Notes: generated from the letters alone by a model not told the origin. A stretch of 6,729 nt of DNA from Candidatus Dadabacteria bacterium (GCA_020054175.1 JAGVLR010000010.1:1-6729); one strand, 5' to 3'; positions 1 through 5,802 are shown, counted from the stretch's first letter. A program made the numbers and translations.

Positions 1-387
1 CCGCCCGCACCTGAGTTGAAGGACATATTCTTCGACTTCGATAAGTACAACATCAGGCCGGACGCTGCAGCGGTTCTCGAAGAGAACGCCGCTACCTTAC
101 AGGCTGATGCGAACCTTACGGTTCTCATCGAAGGTTACGCCGATATCAGGGGTACCCCGGCTTACAACCTGAAGCTTGCGCAGAGAAGGGCCGATTCTAC
201 GAAGGCGTTCCTCGTTCAGCTCGGTATTGATCCTGCCAGGGTCACGACCGCAAGCGGCGGTGAAACGACTCAGTTCGGCGCAGGTACGACGGAAGAAGCC
301 TTCCAGCTTAACAGAAGGGCTCATTTCGTTGTAACGTCTCCGACTGCGAAAGTAGGTGCAAGGCTTATTTTTCAGTACGCTAACTGA
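1..387 (+). CDS. OmpA/Pal-family peptidoglycan-binding domain protein, 3' end only
   Basis: This is the C-terminal part of an outer-membrane OmpA-like or Pal-like protein that anchors the envelope to peptidoglycan. The reading frame is open from base 1 (PPAPE, then LKDIFFDFDKYNIR), so the gene starts upstream of the window. The in-frame TTG at 16 lies inside the domain and is not a credible start. The domain shows the FFDFDKYNIRPDA opening strand and helix, the GYADIRGTPAYNLKLAQRRA segment (D43 and R58 counted from base 16, the usual diaminopimelate-contacting Asp and Arg), and a closing NRRAHFVV. The usual YGKE before the C-terminal part reads SGGE, and a tail of about 18 residues follows the NRR motif. 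Tandem stops TGA TAG close the gene, and an intrinsic terminator lies 70 nt downstream. Whether it is Pal, an OmpA barrel protein or another OmpA-domain protein cannot be decided without the missing N-terminus. Confidence 0.9.
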   Translation, partial: PPAPELKDIFFDFDKYNIRPDAAAVLEENAATLQADANLTVLIEGYADIRGTPAYNLKLAQRRADSTKAFLVQLGIDPARVTTASGGETTQFGAGTTEEAFQLNRRAHFVVTSPTAKVGARLIFQYAN

Positions 388-458
388 TAGAAGCCTTCGC
401 TGATTGATACAGGAAAAATCTCATCCTTGTAATTCGAGGGTGATGAAACGTAAAGAAT

Positions 459-497
459 GGAGAGAGACTCTTCAAAGGGTTTCTCTCCGTTTTTTTT
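459..497 (+). terminator. Intrinsic terminator after the OmpA-family gene
   Basis: GGAGAGA (459-465) pairs perfectly with TCTCTCC (482-488), followed by G and eight T (490-497). An A-rich run upstream (451-457) can pair with part of the T tract, so the stem may extend and work on the other strand too. It separates the OmpA-family gene from the hemL operon. Confidence 0.85.
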
Positions 498-521
498 GTG
501 TTTTTGAAGAGCGGCTGATAC

Positions 522-550
522 TTGACAGTATTTTCTAATCCATGTTTACT
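522..550 (+). promoter_or_regulatory. Sigma70-type promoter of the hemL-atp operon
   Basis: A consensus -35 TTGACA (522-527) lies 17 nt from TTTACT (545-550; 4 of 6 matches to TATAAT). The predicted transcript starts near 557, leaving a short 5' leader of about 30 nt before the hemL ATG. It sits just after the upstream terminator, where an operon promoter is expected. No operator or riboswitch-like structure is visible in the leader. Confidence 0.6.
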
Positions 551-588
551 ACCTCCGGATTTGCCAGCGTTGTAATGGTCGAATTTCA

Positions 589-1878
589 ATGAAAATGAAG
601 CTTGCTAAATCGAAGGCGCTTTACAAGGCGGCAGAGAAGCTTATGCCGGGCGGGGTGAACAGCCCCGTAAGGTCTTTCAATGCCGTGTCCGGCTCCCCTG
701 TATTCGTCGCGAAGGCGAAAGGCGCATACATATACGACGAGGACGGGAATAAATACACTGATTATATGTCTTCGTGGGGGCCGCTCATCCTGGGGCATGC
801 CGACGGGGACGTCGTAAAGGCTATAAAAGAGGCAGCCGAGCTCGGGACGAGTTACGGTGCGCCGTGCAAGAACGAGATAGAGCTTGCAAAGCACGTGGTC
901 AAAGCCATACCCTCGGTGGAGATGGTGAGGATGACGAGCTCGGGAACGGAGGCGACGATGAGCGCTGTCCGTCTTGCCAGGGCATTCACAGGGCGCGATT
1001 ACATAATCAAATTCGAAGGATGCTATCACGGGCACGCCGATTATCTGCTTGTGAAAGCCGGCTCCGGTGCGACTACGTTCGGCACGCCCAGCAGCCCGGG
1101 CGTACCAAAAGCCTTTGCCGACATGACGCTCCTTGCGACCTATAACGACCTGGCCTCGGTGGAGGAGCTTTTCGGACAGTATCCGGACAAGATAGCGGCT
1201 GTGATCCTGGAGCCTGTAGCCGCCAACATGGGCGTCGTCACACCAGAAGAGGGATTTCTCGAAAGCCTTAGAAGGATTACTCTAGAGAACGGCTCGCTTC
1301 TCATTTTCGACGAGGTCATAACCGGATTCAGGATGAGCCCCGGAGGGGCGCAGAAGGCGTACGGCGTTATCCCCGACATCACGTGCCTAGGCAAGATTAT
1401 CGGCGGCGGGCTGCCGGTAGGCGCATTCGGGGGGAGACGCGACATAATGAACATGGTTGCGCCATCCGGGCCTATGTATCAGGCGGGGACCCTTTCGGGG
1501 AATCCGCTCGCAATGGCCGCCGGGCTCGCGACGCTAAGGAAGCTCGACGGGAAGGCAAATTACGAAAGGCTGAGGGAGCTTACGGACGCGCTCGTTTCAG
1601 GCATCACCGAAATAATAGAAAAGCTGGGCGTAAAGGCCCGCATAAATTCCGTGGAATCGATGTTTACGATCTTCTTCACGGGCGAGGAGCCGAGGGATTA
1701 TAAGTCGGTATTAAAATCCGATACAAAAATGTATTCGAAATTTTTTGAAAATTTGCTCAGGGCTGGTATTATGTTTCCGCCTTCTCAGTTCGAGGCGGTT
1801 TTTCTATCGCTCGCGCATACAGAAAAGGACGTCGATAAGACGCTGCGTGCGATAGAGCAGTCACTTAGTGCGCTTTGA
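589..1878 (+). CDS. hemL: Glutamate-1-semialdehyde 2,1-aminomutase
   Basis: This PLP-dependent cytosolic enzyme converts glutamate-1-semialdehyde to 5-aminolevulinate, the last step of the C5 route to heme and other tetrapyrroles. The product is 429 aa, the normal family length. Family marks are LMPGGVNSPVRSF near residue 18, the SSGTEA phosphate-contacting loop (117-122), GCYHGHADY (144-152), FDEVITGFR with the cofactor Asp (D241), CLGKIIGGGLPVGAFGG with the Schiff-base lysine K269, and YQAGTLSGNPLAM (297-309). All expected catalytic elements are intact. The start at 589 gives the full N-terminus. A second ATG at 595 is equally possible, and no Shine-Dalgarno sequence is obvious for either. 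It is the first gene of the operon, ending 16 nt before the AtpZ-like ATG, so it is probably co-transcribed with the F0 genes. Confidence 0.97.
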   Translation: MKMKLAKSKALYKAAEKLMPGGVNSPVRSFNAVSGSPVFVAKAKGAYIYDEDGNKYTDYMSSWGPLILGHADGDVVKAIKEAAELGTSYGAPCKNEIELAKHVVKAIPSVEMVRMTSSGTEATMSAVRLARAFTGRDYIIKFEGCYHGHADYLLVKAGSGATTFGTPSSPGVPKAFADMTLLATYNDLASVEELFGQYPDKIAAVILEPVAANMGVVTPEEGFLESLRRITLENGSLLIFDEVITGFRMSPGGAQKAYGVIPDITCLGKIIGGGLPVGAFGGRRDIMNMVAPSGPMYQAGTLSGNPLAMAAGLATLRKLDGKANYERLRELTDALVSGITEIIEKLGVKARINSVESMFTIFFTGEEPRDYKSVLKSDTKMYSKFFENLLRAGIMFPPSQFEAVFLSLAHTEKDVDKTLRAIEQSLSAL

Positions 1879-1894
1879 CTTTATACAGAGGAGA

Positions 1895-2132
1895 ATGAGC
1901 TCACACGAGGCAAGGCAAATATAGATGGCTTACGTTTATCGTTGTAGGGTTCGAACTGGGGTTTTCGGTGGTTGCGGGAATGCTGGCCGGGCACTATGCC
2001 GATAGATGGGCCGGAAACGAAACTCCGTGGTTTACGATGCTCGGAATTTTAGCCGGGAGCTTTGCAGGGTTCAATCTTCTTCTGAGGATGATAAAGAGAA
2101 TTGACAACGGAAAGGACAGCCAGTCTGATTAA
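1895..2132 (+). CDS. atpZ: AtpZ-like F0 accessory protein, start disrupted or non-canonical
   Basis: This small membrane protein belongs to the AtpZ ('ATP synthase gene 1') family, normally encoded just before atpI and proposed to help magnesium or calcium handling or F0 assembly. The recognisable frame (1899-2132) reads YRWLTFIVVGFELGFSVVAG onward. It has two hydrophobic helices separated by the typical D-R-W turn, then PWFTMLGILAGSFAGFN and a basic C-terminus ending KDSQSD. This frame has no ATG, GTG or TTG upstream of the first helix, and a TGA (1896-1898) closes it. The only good start, ATG at 1895 just after GAGGAG (1888-1893), is in another frame and stops after nine codons (MSSHEARQI). 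Skipping one base between 1898 and 1921 would join the two into a normal protein of about 78 residues. In-frame GTG 1968 or ATG 1980 would delete the first helix. Identity is fairly secure; intactness is not. Confidence 0.75.
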
Positions 2133-2490
2133 CCTGCCTGCGGTCGGAACTGTAGAGAAGGCCGGGCTGATTGTGACGGCTCTGCTTGCAGGTATCAATT
2201 ATTTAATAGGCTCAAAAGAGCTCGCCGTTGGAACCGCTGCGGGCGGCCTTCTTTTTACGGCCAACTTCATGGCTATAAGGTTCCTCGTGAACGCCATAAT
2301 AGGCAAAGCCCATACGAAAGGGTTCGGCATTTTCGCTTTTGTTTTGAAGATGGTGGTGTTTCTCGGATTGGTGGCCGCCATGTTCGTATTCGCCAAGTTC
2401 GACCTGTTCGGCTTTTTTATAGGCGTTACGGGAGTAGTGATAGTTATAATCGGAGTAAGCTTGAAAGGGAGTAAAGATGGAACACTTTAG
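2101..2490 (+). CDS. atpI: ATP synthase accessory protein I
   Basis: AtpI is an integral inner-membrane protein that assists c-ring assembly of F1F0 ATP synthase in some bacteria. The 129-aa product has four predicted membrane helices (about 20-36, 41-63, 77-97 and 102-121), with the Gly-rich second helix GTAAGGLLFTANFMAIRF typical of the ATP-synt_I superfamily. The start is a TTG at 2101, giving a 32-nt overlap with the end of the AtpZ-like gene. There is only a weak AAAGAGA-like ribosome site upstream, so translation is probably coupled. No ATG is available before the first helix, which supports the TTG, although GTG 2173 is an alternative with a shortened helix. The 3' end overlaps atpB by 14 nt. 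Sequence is poorly conserved in this family, so the name rests on topology and position between atpZ and atpB. Confidence 0.8.
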   Translation: MTTERTASLINLPAVGTVEKAGLIVTALLAGINYLIGSKELAVGTAAGGLLFTANFMAIRFLVNAIIGKAHTKGFGIFAFVLKMVVFLGLVAAMFVFAKFDLFGFFIGVTGVVIVIIGVSLKGSKDGTL

Positions 2491-3175
2491 CTGGTTCACA
2501 TTGATCGGGATGGATAAATACGATTACATCCTGGGCTCTATCGTCGTTCTTATATTGCTCACGCTCGCGGGGCTCAGCATTAAAAAGACTCTTTCTAAAA
2601 AAGACGCCGTGCTGCCGGAAGGAAAGTTTTCTTTGAGGACTGTATTCGAGATTCTTACGCTCGATTTCCTGTTCGACCTCTTTACTAACATGCTCGGCTC
2701 AAAGGAGCAGGCGAAAAAATATTTTCCTCTTCTCGGCGCTTCCTTCTTTTTCATACTTTTCGCTAACCTCCTGGGAATCCTTCCCGGATTTCTTCCGCCG
2801 ACAGGAAATTTCAACGTGCCTGTTGCATGCGCACTCGTTATCTTCGTTATGTACAACTACTATGGGCTGAAGGAAAACGGCTGGGCGTATCTTAAGCACT
2901 TTGCCGGGCCTGTTATATTCCTGGCGCCCCTGATGATTATTATCGAGATCATAAGCCATTTAGTCCGCCCGGTCTCGCTGTCGCTCAGGCTTTTCATGAA
3001 CATAACGGGCGACCACATGGTGCTTGGAATCTTTACCAACCTCCTGCATTACGTTATCCCCGCCCTGTTTGTCGGGCTCGGACTTTTCGTATCGTTTTTG
3101 CAGGCGTTTATTTTTACGGTGCTCTCGGCGATATACATTGCGCTCGCGACATCGCACGAAGCTGAGATTGAATAA
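2477..3175 (+). CDS. atpB: F1F0 ATP synthase subunit a
   Basis: Subunit a forms the stator half-channels through which ions reach the c-ring. The product is 232 aa, normal for bacterial subunit a, with five to six membrane segments. It carries RPVSLSLRLFMNITGDH (164-180), holding the essential arginine R171 (equivalent to E. coli aR210) and N175 (aN214), and the terminal FLQAFIFTVLSAIYIALA, where Q209 matches aQ252. The start at 2477 is set by GGGAG at 2467-2471, 5 nt away, and lies inside the end of atpI. Two details differ from E. coli: Met174 replaces the Gly after RLF, and His180 occupies the aE219 position while Gly202 sits at the aH245 position. The next gene, atpE, begins 56 nt later. 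Confidence 0.97.
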   Translation: MEHFSWFTLIGMDKYDYILGSIVVLILLTLAGLSIKKTLSKKDAVLPEGKFSLRTVFEILTLDFLFDLFTNMLGSKEQAKKYFPLLGASFFFILFANLLGILPGFLPPTGNFNVPVACALVIFVMYNYYGLKENGWAYLKHFAGPVIFLAPLMIIIEIISHLVRPVSLSLRLFMNITGDHMVLGIFTNLLHYVIPALFVGLGLFVSFLQAFIFTVLSAIYIALATSHEAEIE

Positions 3176-3218
3176 GTTTATTGAAGCAGGAAAAAATACT
3201 AACAAGACATACTTTACC

Positions 3219-3224
3219 AGGAGG
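3219..3224 (+). promoter_or_regulatory. Strong ribosome binding site fixing the atpE start
   Basis: A perfect AGGAGG lies 7 nt upstream of ATG 3232. It shows that the frame-compatible TTG at 3181 is not the start. It is the best ribosome site in the operon, as expected for the subunit needed in the largest copy number. Confidence 0.85.
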
Positions 3225-3231
3225 TAAACAA

Positions 3232-3558
3232 ATGAAGAAGGCGCTATCGATTCTGTCGATATTCGGAGCAGCGGTATTTGCCGCGCTCGTTCCTGACGCC
3301 GCCTTTGCGCAGGAAGCCACCAGCGGGGAGCTGACGAGGCTCGGACTCGCTCTCGGTGCGGGGTTGGGCATAGCGATTGCAGCTGGCGTTGCAGGCCTGG
3401 GTCAGGGAAGGGCGACGGCAGCTGCGCTCAGCGGTATTGCCAGGAATCCGGGAGCTAGCTCCAAGATTCTTACGCCGATGATTATCGGTCTCGCTCTTAT
3501 CGAGTCCCTCGTTATCTATGCTCTTCTCATAGCATTTCTGCTCCAGGGAAAAATCTAA
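3232..3558 (+). CDS. atpE: F1F0 ATP synthase subunit c with N-terminal signal-like extension
   Basis: Subunit c oligomerises into the ion-carrying rotor ring in the inner membrane. From ATG 3232 the product is 108 aa, longer than the usual 70-90. Residues 1-26 look like a cleavable signal peptide (basic MKK, a hydrophobic core, then AFA before Q27). The mature part has two helices. The first contains GAGLGIAIAAGVAGLGQGRA with Q58; the polar loop follows as ARNPGA; the second is PMIIGLALIESLVIYALLIA with the ion-binding carboxylate E91. S92 and Y96 accompany it. The gene is last in the operon and is followed directly by a hairpin terminator, so atpF, H, A, G, D and C must lie elsewhere. The family is certain; actual cleavage of the extension is inferred. 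Confidence 0.96.
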   Translation: MKKALSILSIFGAAVFAALVPDAAFAQEATSGELTRLGLALGAGLGIAIAAGVAGLGQGRATAAALSGIARNPGASSKILTPMIIGLALIESLVIYALLIAFLLQGKI

Positions 3559-3614
3559 ATACGTCTGCGGGGAGTCGGTCTACGGCTCCCCGCATCACGT
3601 ATCAGACATTTTTT
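3559..3614 (+). terminator. Intrinsic terminator ending the hemL-atp operon
   Basis: Starting right after the atpE stop, TGCGGGGAG (3566-3574) pairs perfectly with CTCCCCGCA (3586-3594), leaving an 11-nt loop. An outer stem ATACGT/ACGTAT (3559-3564 and 3597-3602) extends it past a small bulge. Six T follow at 3609-3614, 6 nt after the stem. It is a strong GC hairpin with a slightly distant T tract, and it closes the F0 operon at atpE. Confidence 0.8.
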
Positions 3615-3633
3615 AGGGGCGCTTTACGGGGTT

Positions 3634-3642
3634 TGCTATAAC
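3634..3642 (+). promoter_or_regulatory. Extended -10 promoter of the lipoprotein gene
   Basis: TGCTATAAC is an extended -10 element (TGn followed by TATAAC, 5 of 6). No good -35 is seen about 17 nt upstream, where TAGGGG lies. The predicted start near 3649 leaves a leader of about 19 nt before ATG 3668. It sits immediately after the operon terminator. Confidence 0.5.
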
Positions 3643-3667
3643 TTCGGAACGGTATTACCATACTGTT

Positions 3668-4135
3668 ATGAGAAGCGCGCTGTTCTCATTTCTTCTGCTC
3701 GTTGCGCTCGCAGGGTGCGGCGGGGCTACGGGTCTTATTCAAAAAGACGAGCAGGGATCCCTCGCCAAATCGACCGACCTTTATTACAAGCTCGTAATGT
3801 GGAAGTACTACGAGAAGGCCGCGCAGTTCGTCGATCCGGAAAAATTCGCGGAGTACGAGGCGTTCGTATCGGCCAACCAGAAGGACCTCAACATTACGGG
3901 ATACGAGATAAAAGAGATCACATACGTCGTGGAAGAAATCCCGCCTGAAGGGGGCGCAGGCAGCGAAGGGAGCAAAGTGCCCGACCCCGACAGCGAGAAG
4001 GCCGAGGCCGACGTCAGAGTGATATTCACATATTACAAGTATCCCTCCGTTTCCGAAAAAAGCGTTATGACTGTGGACAGGTGGATTAACAAGGGGAAGA
4101 AGTGGTATGTAACTTCAAATCCGGAGTTTCAGTAA
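3668..4135 (+). CDS. Small predicted lipoprotein of unknown function
   Basis: I do not recognise the family. The 155-aa product begins with a typical lipoprotein signal: MRSALFSFLLLVALAGC has a basic start, a hydrophobic core and an LAGC lipobox with Cys17 as the lipidated residue. The Asp or Lys that would decide inner- or outer-membrane sorting is absent at +2 (Gly18). The mature part of about 138 residues is soluble, with an aromatic helix (STDLYYKLVMWKYYEKAAQF), a low-complexity acidic linker rich in Gly, Pro and Glu around 94-112, and a C-terminal strand-rich part (RVIFTYYKYPS, TVDRWINKGKKWYVTS). A helix followed by a strand region with a WxxxKKWY-type end is reminiscent of NTF2-like folds, but that is only a guess. 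It has its own promoter and its composition matches the chromosome, not the AT-rich stretch that follows. Confidence 0.8.
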   Translation: MRSALFSFLLLVALAGCGGATGLIQKDEQGSLAKSTDLYYKLVMWKYYEKAAQFVDPEKFAEYEAFVSANQKDLNITGYEIKEITYVVEEIPPEGGAGSEGSKVPDPDSEKAEADVRVIFTYYKYPSVSEKSVMTVDRWINKGKKWYVTSNPEFQ

Positions 4136-4173
4136 TTTCAAAGTCCAGTGACTTTAGAATACTTTATACCCCC

Positions 4174-4191
4174 AGAAGCGCAGGCTTTTTT
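4174..4191 (+). terminator. Weak intrinsic terminator after the lipoprotein gene
   Basis: AGAAGC (4174-4179) can pair with GCTTTT (4184-4189, one G-U pair) around a GCAG loop, running into six T (4186-4191). The stem is short and shares bases with the T tract, so its strength is doubtful. It lies 38 nt after the lipoprotein stop. Confidence 0.4.
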
Positions 4192-4393
4192 CTAAAATTT
4201 AGCCATTTAATTCCACTATACAGCAACTGCGATAACCCATAAAGAAGCTTTATTCTTTTTAATTTATGTAGTTTGGGTTTCAGATAACGTCAGAGTTATG
4301 TGCGATACAATTATTTTTTGATATCTCTCCTGGATTTTCGACTTCCTATCAAGCACCAGGAACCAAAAGAGGGTCTTTCAACGGAATCAAAGT

Positions 4394-4422
4394 TTTGCAA
4401 TTTCGGTTGAGCATTATATAAT
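4394..4422 (+). promoter_or_regulatory. Promoter of the AT-rich two-gene cassette
   Basis: A perfect -10 TATAAT (4417-4422) is preceded at 17 nt by TTTGCA (4394-4399), or at 16 nt by TTGCAA (4395-4400); each matches 4 of 6 bases of the -35 consensus. Transcription would begin near 4429, giving a leader of about 60 nt before ATG 4491. Confidence 0.6.
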
Positions 4423-4490
4423 AGAATATTAGACATTGTTTAATTAAAAACTGTAAAAGATTCGGTTGTGATTTTCAGGAGGCATTGGAA

Positions 4491-5039
4491 ATGTCTAGAA
4501 AATGGAAGATCATTTTGTTGTCTATTATATTTTTTAATCTAGTTTTAATTGTAGCTTTGGAGTATGGTGGCGATTCGGAGCATGCCCTCGAAGTTGATAA
4601 CTCAAGTTATTCTAAATGTGATAGTCCTAATGGAGATTATGATAATTTAACTTACTCTTTTTTGAAGATTACAGGATGGAGAACCATGCGCAAAGTAGTA
4701 TACAACAAAGGATATACCGTTTCTGGAGATTATACGGAGGCGAATTTAAATTCCTTGGTCGAATGTTTAGTTGATAGAACTAAGGCTGAGCAAGGAGACG
4801 GAGGAGATTTTATAGAATATGGATCAGAACATGTTTGTGTAATGTTGTATAAATCTGCAGATAAGTTAAAGGAGTCTCCGTTTGAACACACAAGCCCTGT
4901 TTTTAGAAGTCAATCTGATGTGGGGACTGTTCTTGTTGGAGATTATATGGTCGAAGGATGCACAAGACGGGGTAGCACGAATGGAAAAGAATGGACTCCT
5001 ACCTATATTACAAAGAATTCTATGGAGTTCCCAGATTGA
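4491..5039 (+). CDS. Membrane-anchored protein of unknown function
   Basis: I do not recognise this 182-aa protein. The start is ATG 4491, set by a perfect AGGAGG (4477-4482) at 8 nt; the in-frame TTG at 4485 is too close to that site. An N-terminal signal anchor (basic MSRKWK, then a hydrophobic stretch at about 7-23) would place the remaining 159 or so residues in the periplasm or outside. There is no lipobox and no clear cleavage site. The soluble part contains four cysteines (C43, C92, C116, C157), enough for two disulfides, and a YNKGYTVSGDYTEANLNSLV segment. Base composition is much poorer in G and C than the flanking genes (17 of 60 at 4621-4680). It is the first gene of a likely two-gene unit with the nuclease-like gene 48 nt downstream. 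Confidence 0.72.
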   Translation: MSRKWKIILLSIIFFNLVLIVALEYGGDSEHALEVDNSSYSKCDSPNGDYDNLTYSFLKITGWRTMRKVVYNKGYTVSGDYTEANLNSLVECLVDRTKAEQGDGGDFIEYGSEHVCVMLYKSADKLKESPFEHTSPVFRSQSDVGTVLVGDYMVEGCTRRGSTNGKEWTPTYITKNSMEFPD

Positions 5040-5087
5040 TGGGCAGATTAAGAGGTTTAATGCTTAAACTGCATATGGCGACATATT

Positions 5088-5777
5088 GTGCAAGCAAACA
5101 ATAGCGATTTCGAAATTGATATACAGAGTGTTCTGGAATTTTTCGATGAGGCTCCAGTTGTAAGTCGTGGTCATGCGACTGCACTTACTCAAATGTTTGG
5201 TGAGGAACTTGGCGCTAGTCTATTTATGCATTATTTAGAATCTCAAGGAATGGCGGCTGAGATTCTTCCTTCAAATTGTACAACTGGTAATAAAAGTGGC
5301 CCAAGACTAGACAGGTGGATATTGGCATTTGAGAACGAAAAAAAAGTTCTGTATCAAACAGAAATTAAAAGTTGGTCTGCCCATGCTATTGGTGGAAAAA
5401 TTCTCAAAATAACAGCAAATTCTGACGAGTTGTCAAATTACGGAGAAAAAGAATGGGAAGCTATTTGGGATTCGGAAAAGTGTAATCTGAAGTGGTCTAG
5501 TTTAAATAAAGTACTCATAGAAATGAAAGCACCTTCAGTACAGTATGATGAAAAGAGGCCTTTATTAATATATTGGCTTCCGATATGCAAGAGAGGTGAG
5601 AATTCTCCTTTCTTTAATGTTAGTGTTATTGCTCCCGAATTCGATATACTTTGGGTATTTTCAATGTCTAGCTATTTAAGATCTATTCAGAATGATACAA
5701 TGGTTTTAAGGAATATGCCCAATCTTGGAAAAAGGTTATTATGGATCAATAAATTCTTTAAACCGGTTGATCTCTAA
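5088..5777 (+). CDS. Putative PD-(D/E)XK nuclease-like protein
   Basis: The 229-aa product has no signal peptide or membrane helix and is probably cytosolic. It shows the layout of a PD-(D/E)XK nuclease core: an acidic helix (FGEELGASLFMHYLESQG, 37-54, with E39/E40), a strand (AAEIL), RLDRW with D75, and a strand ending YQTEIKSWS with E92 and K94, giving D-x16-E-x-K. WSAHAIGG follows, then alternating strands such as PLLIYWLPI. Restriction, repair and defence enzymes use this fold, but the exact family and target are unknown. The GTG at 5088 is the best in-frame start; upstream in-frame codons offer only ATT or ATA before a TAA at 5058, and no ribosome site sits at proper distance. An ATG with AAGAGG at 5060 leads into a 14-codon frame overlapping this start. 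AT-rich composition (21 of 60 G+C at 5401-5460) suggests acquisition with the preceding gene. Confidence 0.75.
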   Translation: MQANNSDFEIDIQSVLEFFDEAPVVSRGHATALTQMFGEELGASLFMHYLESQGMAAEILPSNCTTGNKSGPRLDRWILAFENEKKVLYQTEIKSWSAHAIGGKILKITANSDELSNYGEKEWEAIWDSEKCNLKWSSLNKVLIEMKAPSVQYDEKRPLLIYWLPICKRGENSPFFNVSVIAPEFDILWVFSMSSYLRSIQNDTMVLRNMPNLGKRLLWINKFFKPVDL

Positions 5778-5802
5778 TCATATAAACTAGACATCTTTTA
5801 TC

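Larger units (their letters stand above)
4136..4490 (+). other. AT-rich intergenic stretch at the left edge of the island
   Basis: About 355 bases hold no credible gene on either strand. They contain a weak terminator (4174-4191), a small perfect hairpin AAAGTC/GACTTT (4140-4155), a wider inverted repeat TCCTGG/CCAGGA (4328-4333 and 4356-4361), and the promoter and ribosome site of the next gene. Base composition drops sharply here compared with the lipoprotein gene. I see no tRNA, integrase site or insertion-sequence end. Confidence 0.6.

Noticed and set aside
586..1145. Long open frames on the minus strand (586-1035) and in another plus frame (774-1145)
   Set aside because: Both lie inside hemL, have compositionally odd Arg- and His-rich products, and are shadows of a well-supported gene.
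3181..3231. TTG at 3181 as an upstream start for atpE
   Set aside because: It would add 17 non-conserved residues; the perfect AGGAGG at 3219-3224 points to ATG 3232, whose product starts with a clean signal peptide.
4140..4155. AAAGTC/GACTTT hairpin after the lipoprotein gene as a terminator
   Set aside because: The stem is six base pairs, weak in GC, and no T tract follows it.
4882..5067. 61-residue frame overlapping the membrane-anchored protein gene
   Set aside because: It lies almost wholly inside a better gene with a consensus ribosome site and has no ribosome site of its own.
4427..5801. TAGACAT repeated at about 4430 and 5789 as possible direct repeats bounding the island
   Set aside because: Only seven bases are identical in AT-rich DNA, and the left copy falls inside the promoter leader rather than at the composition boundary, so chance is likely.
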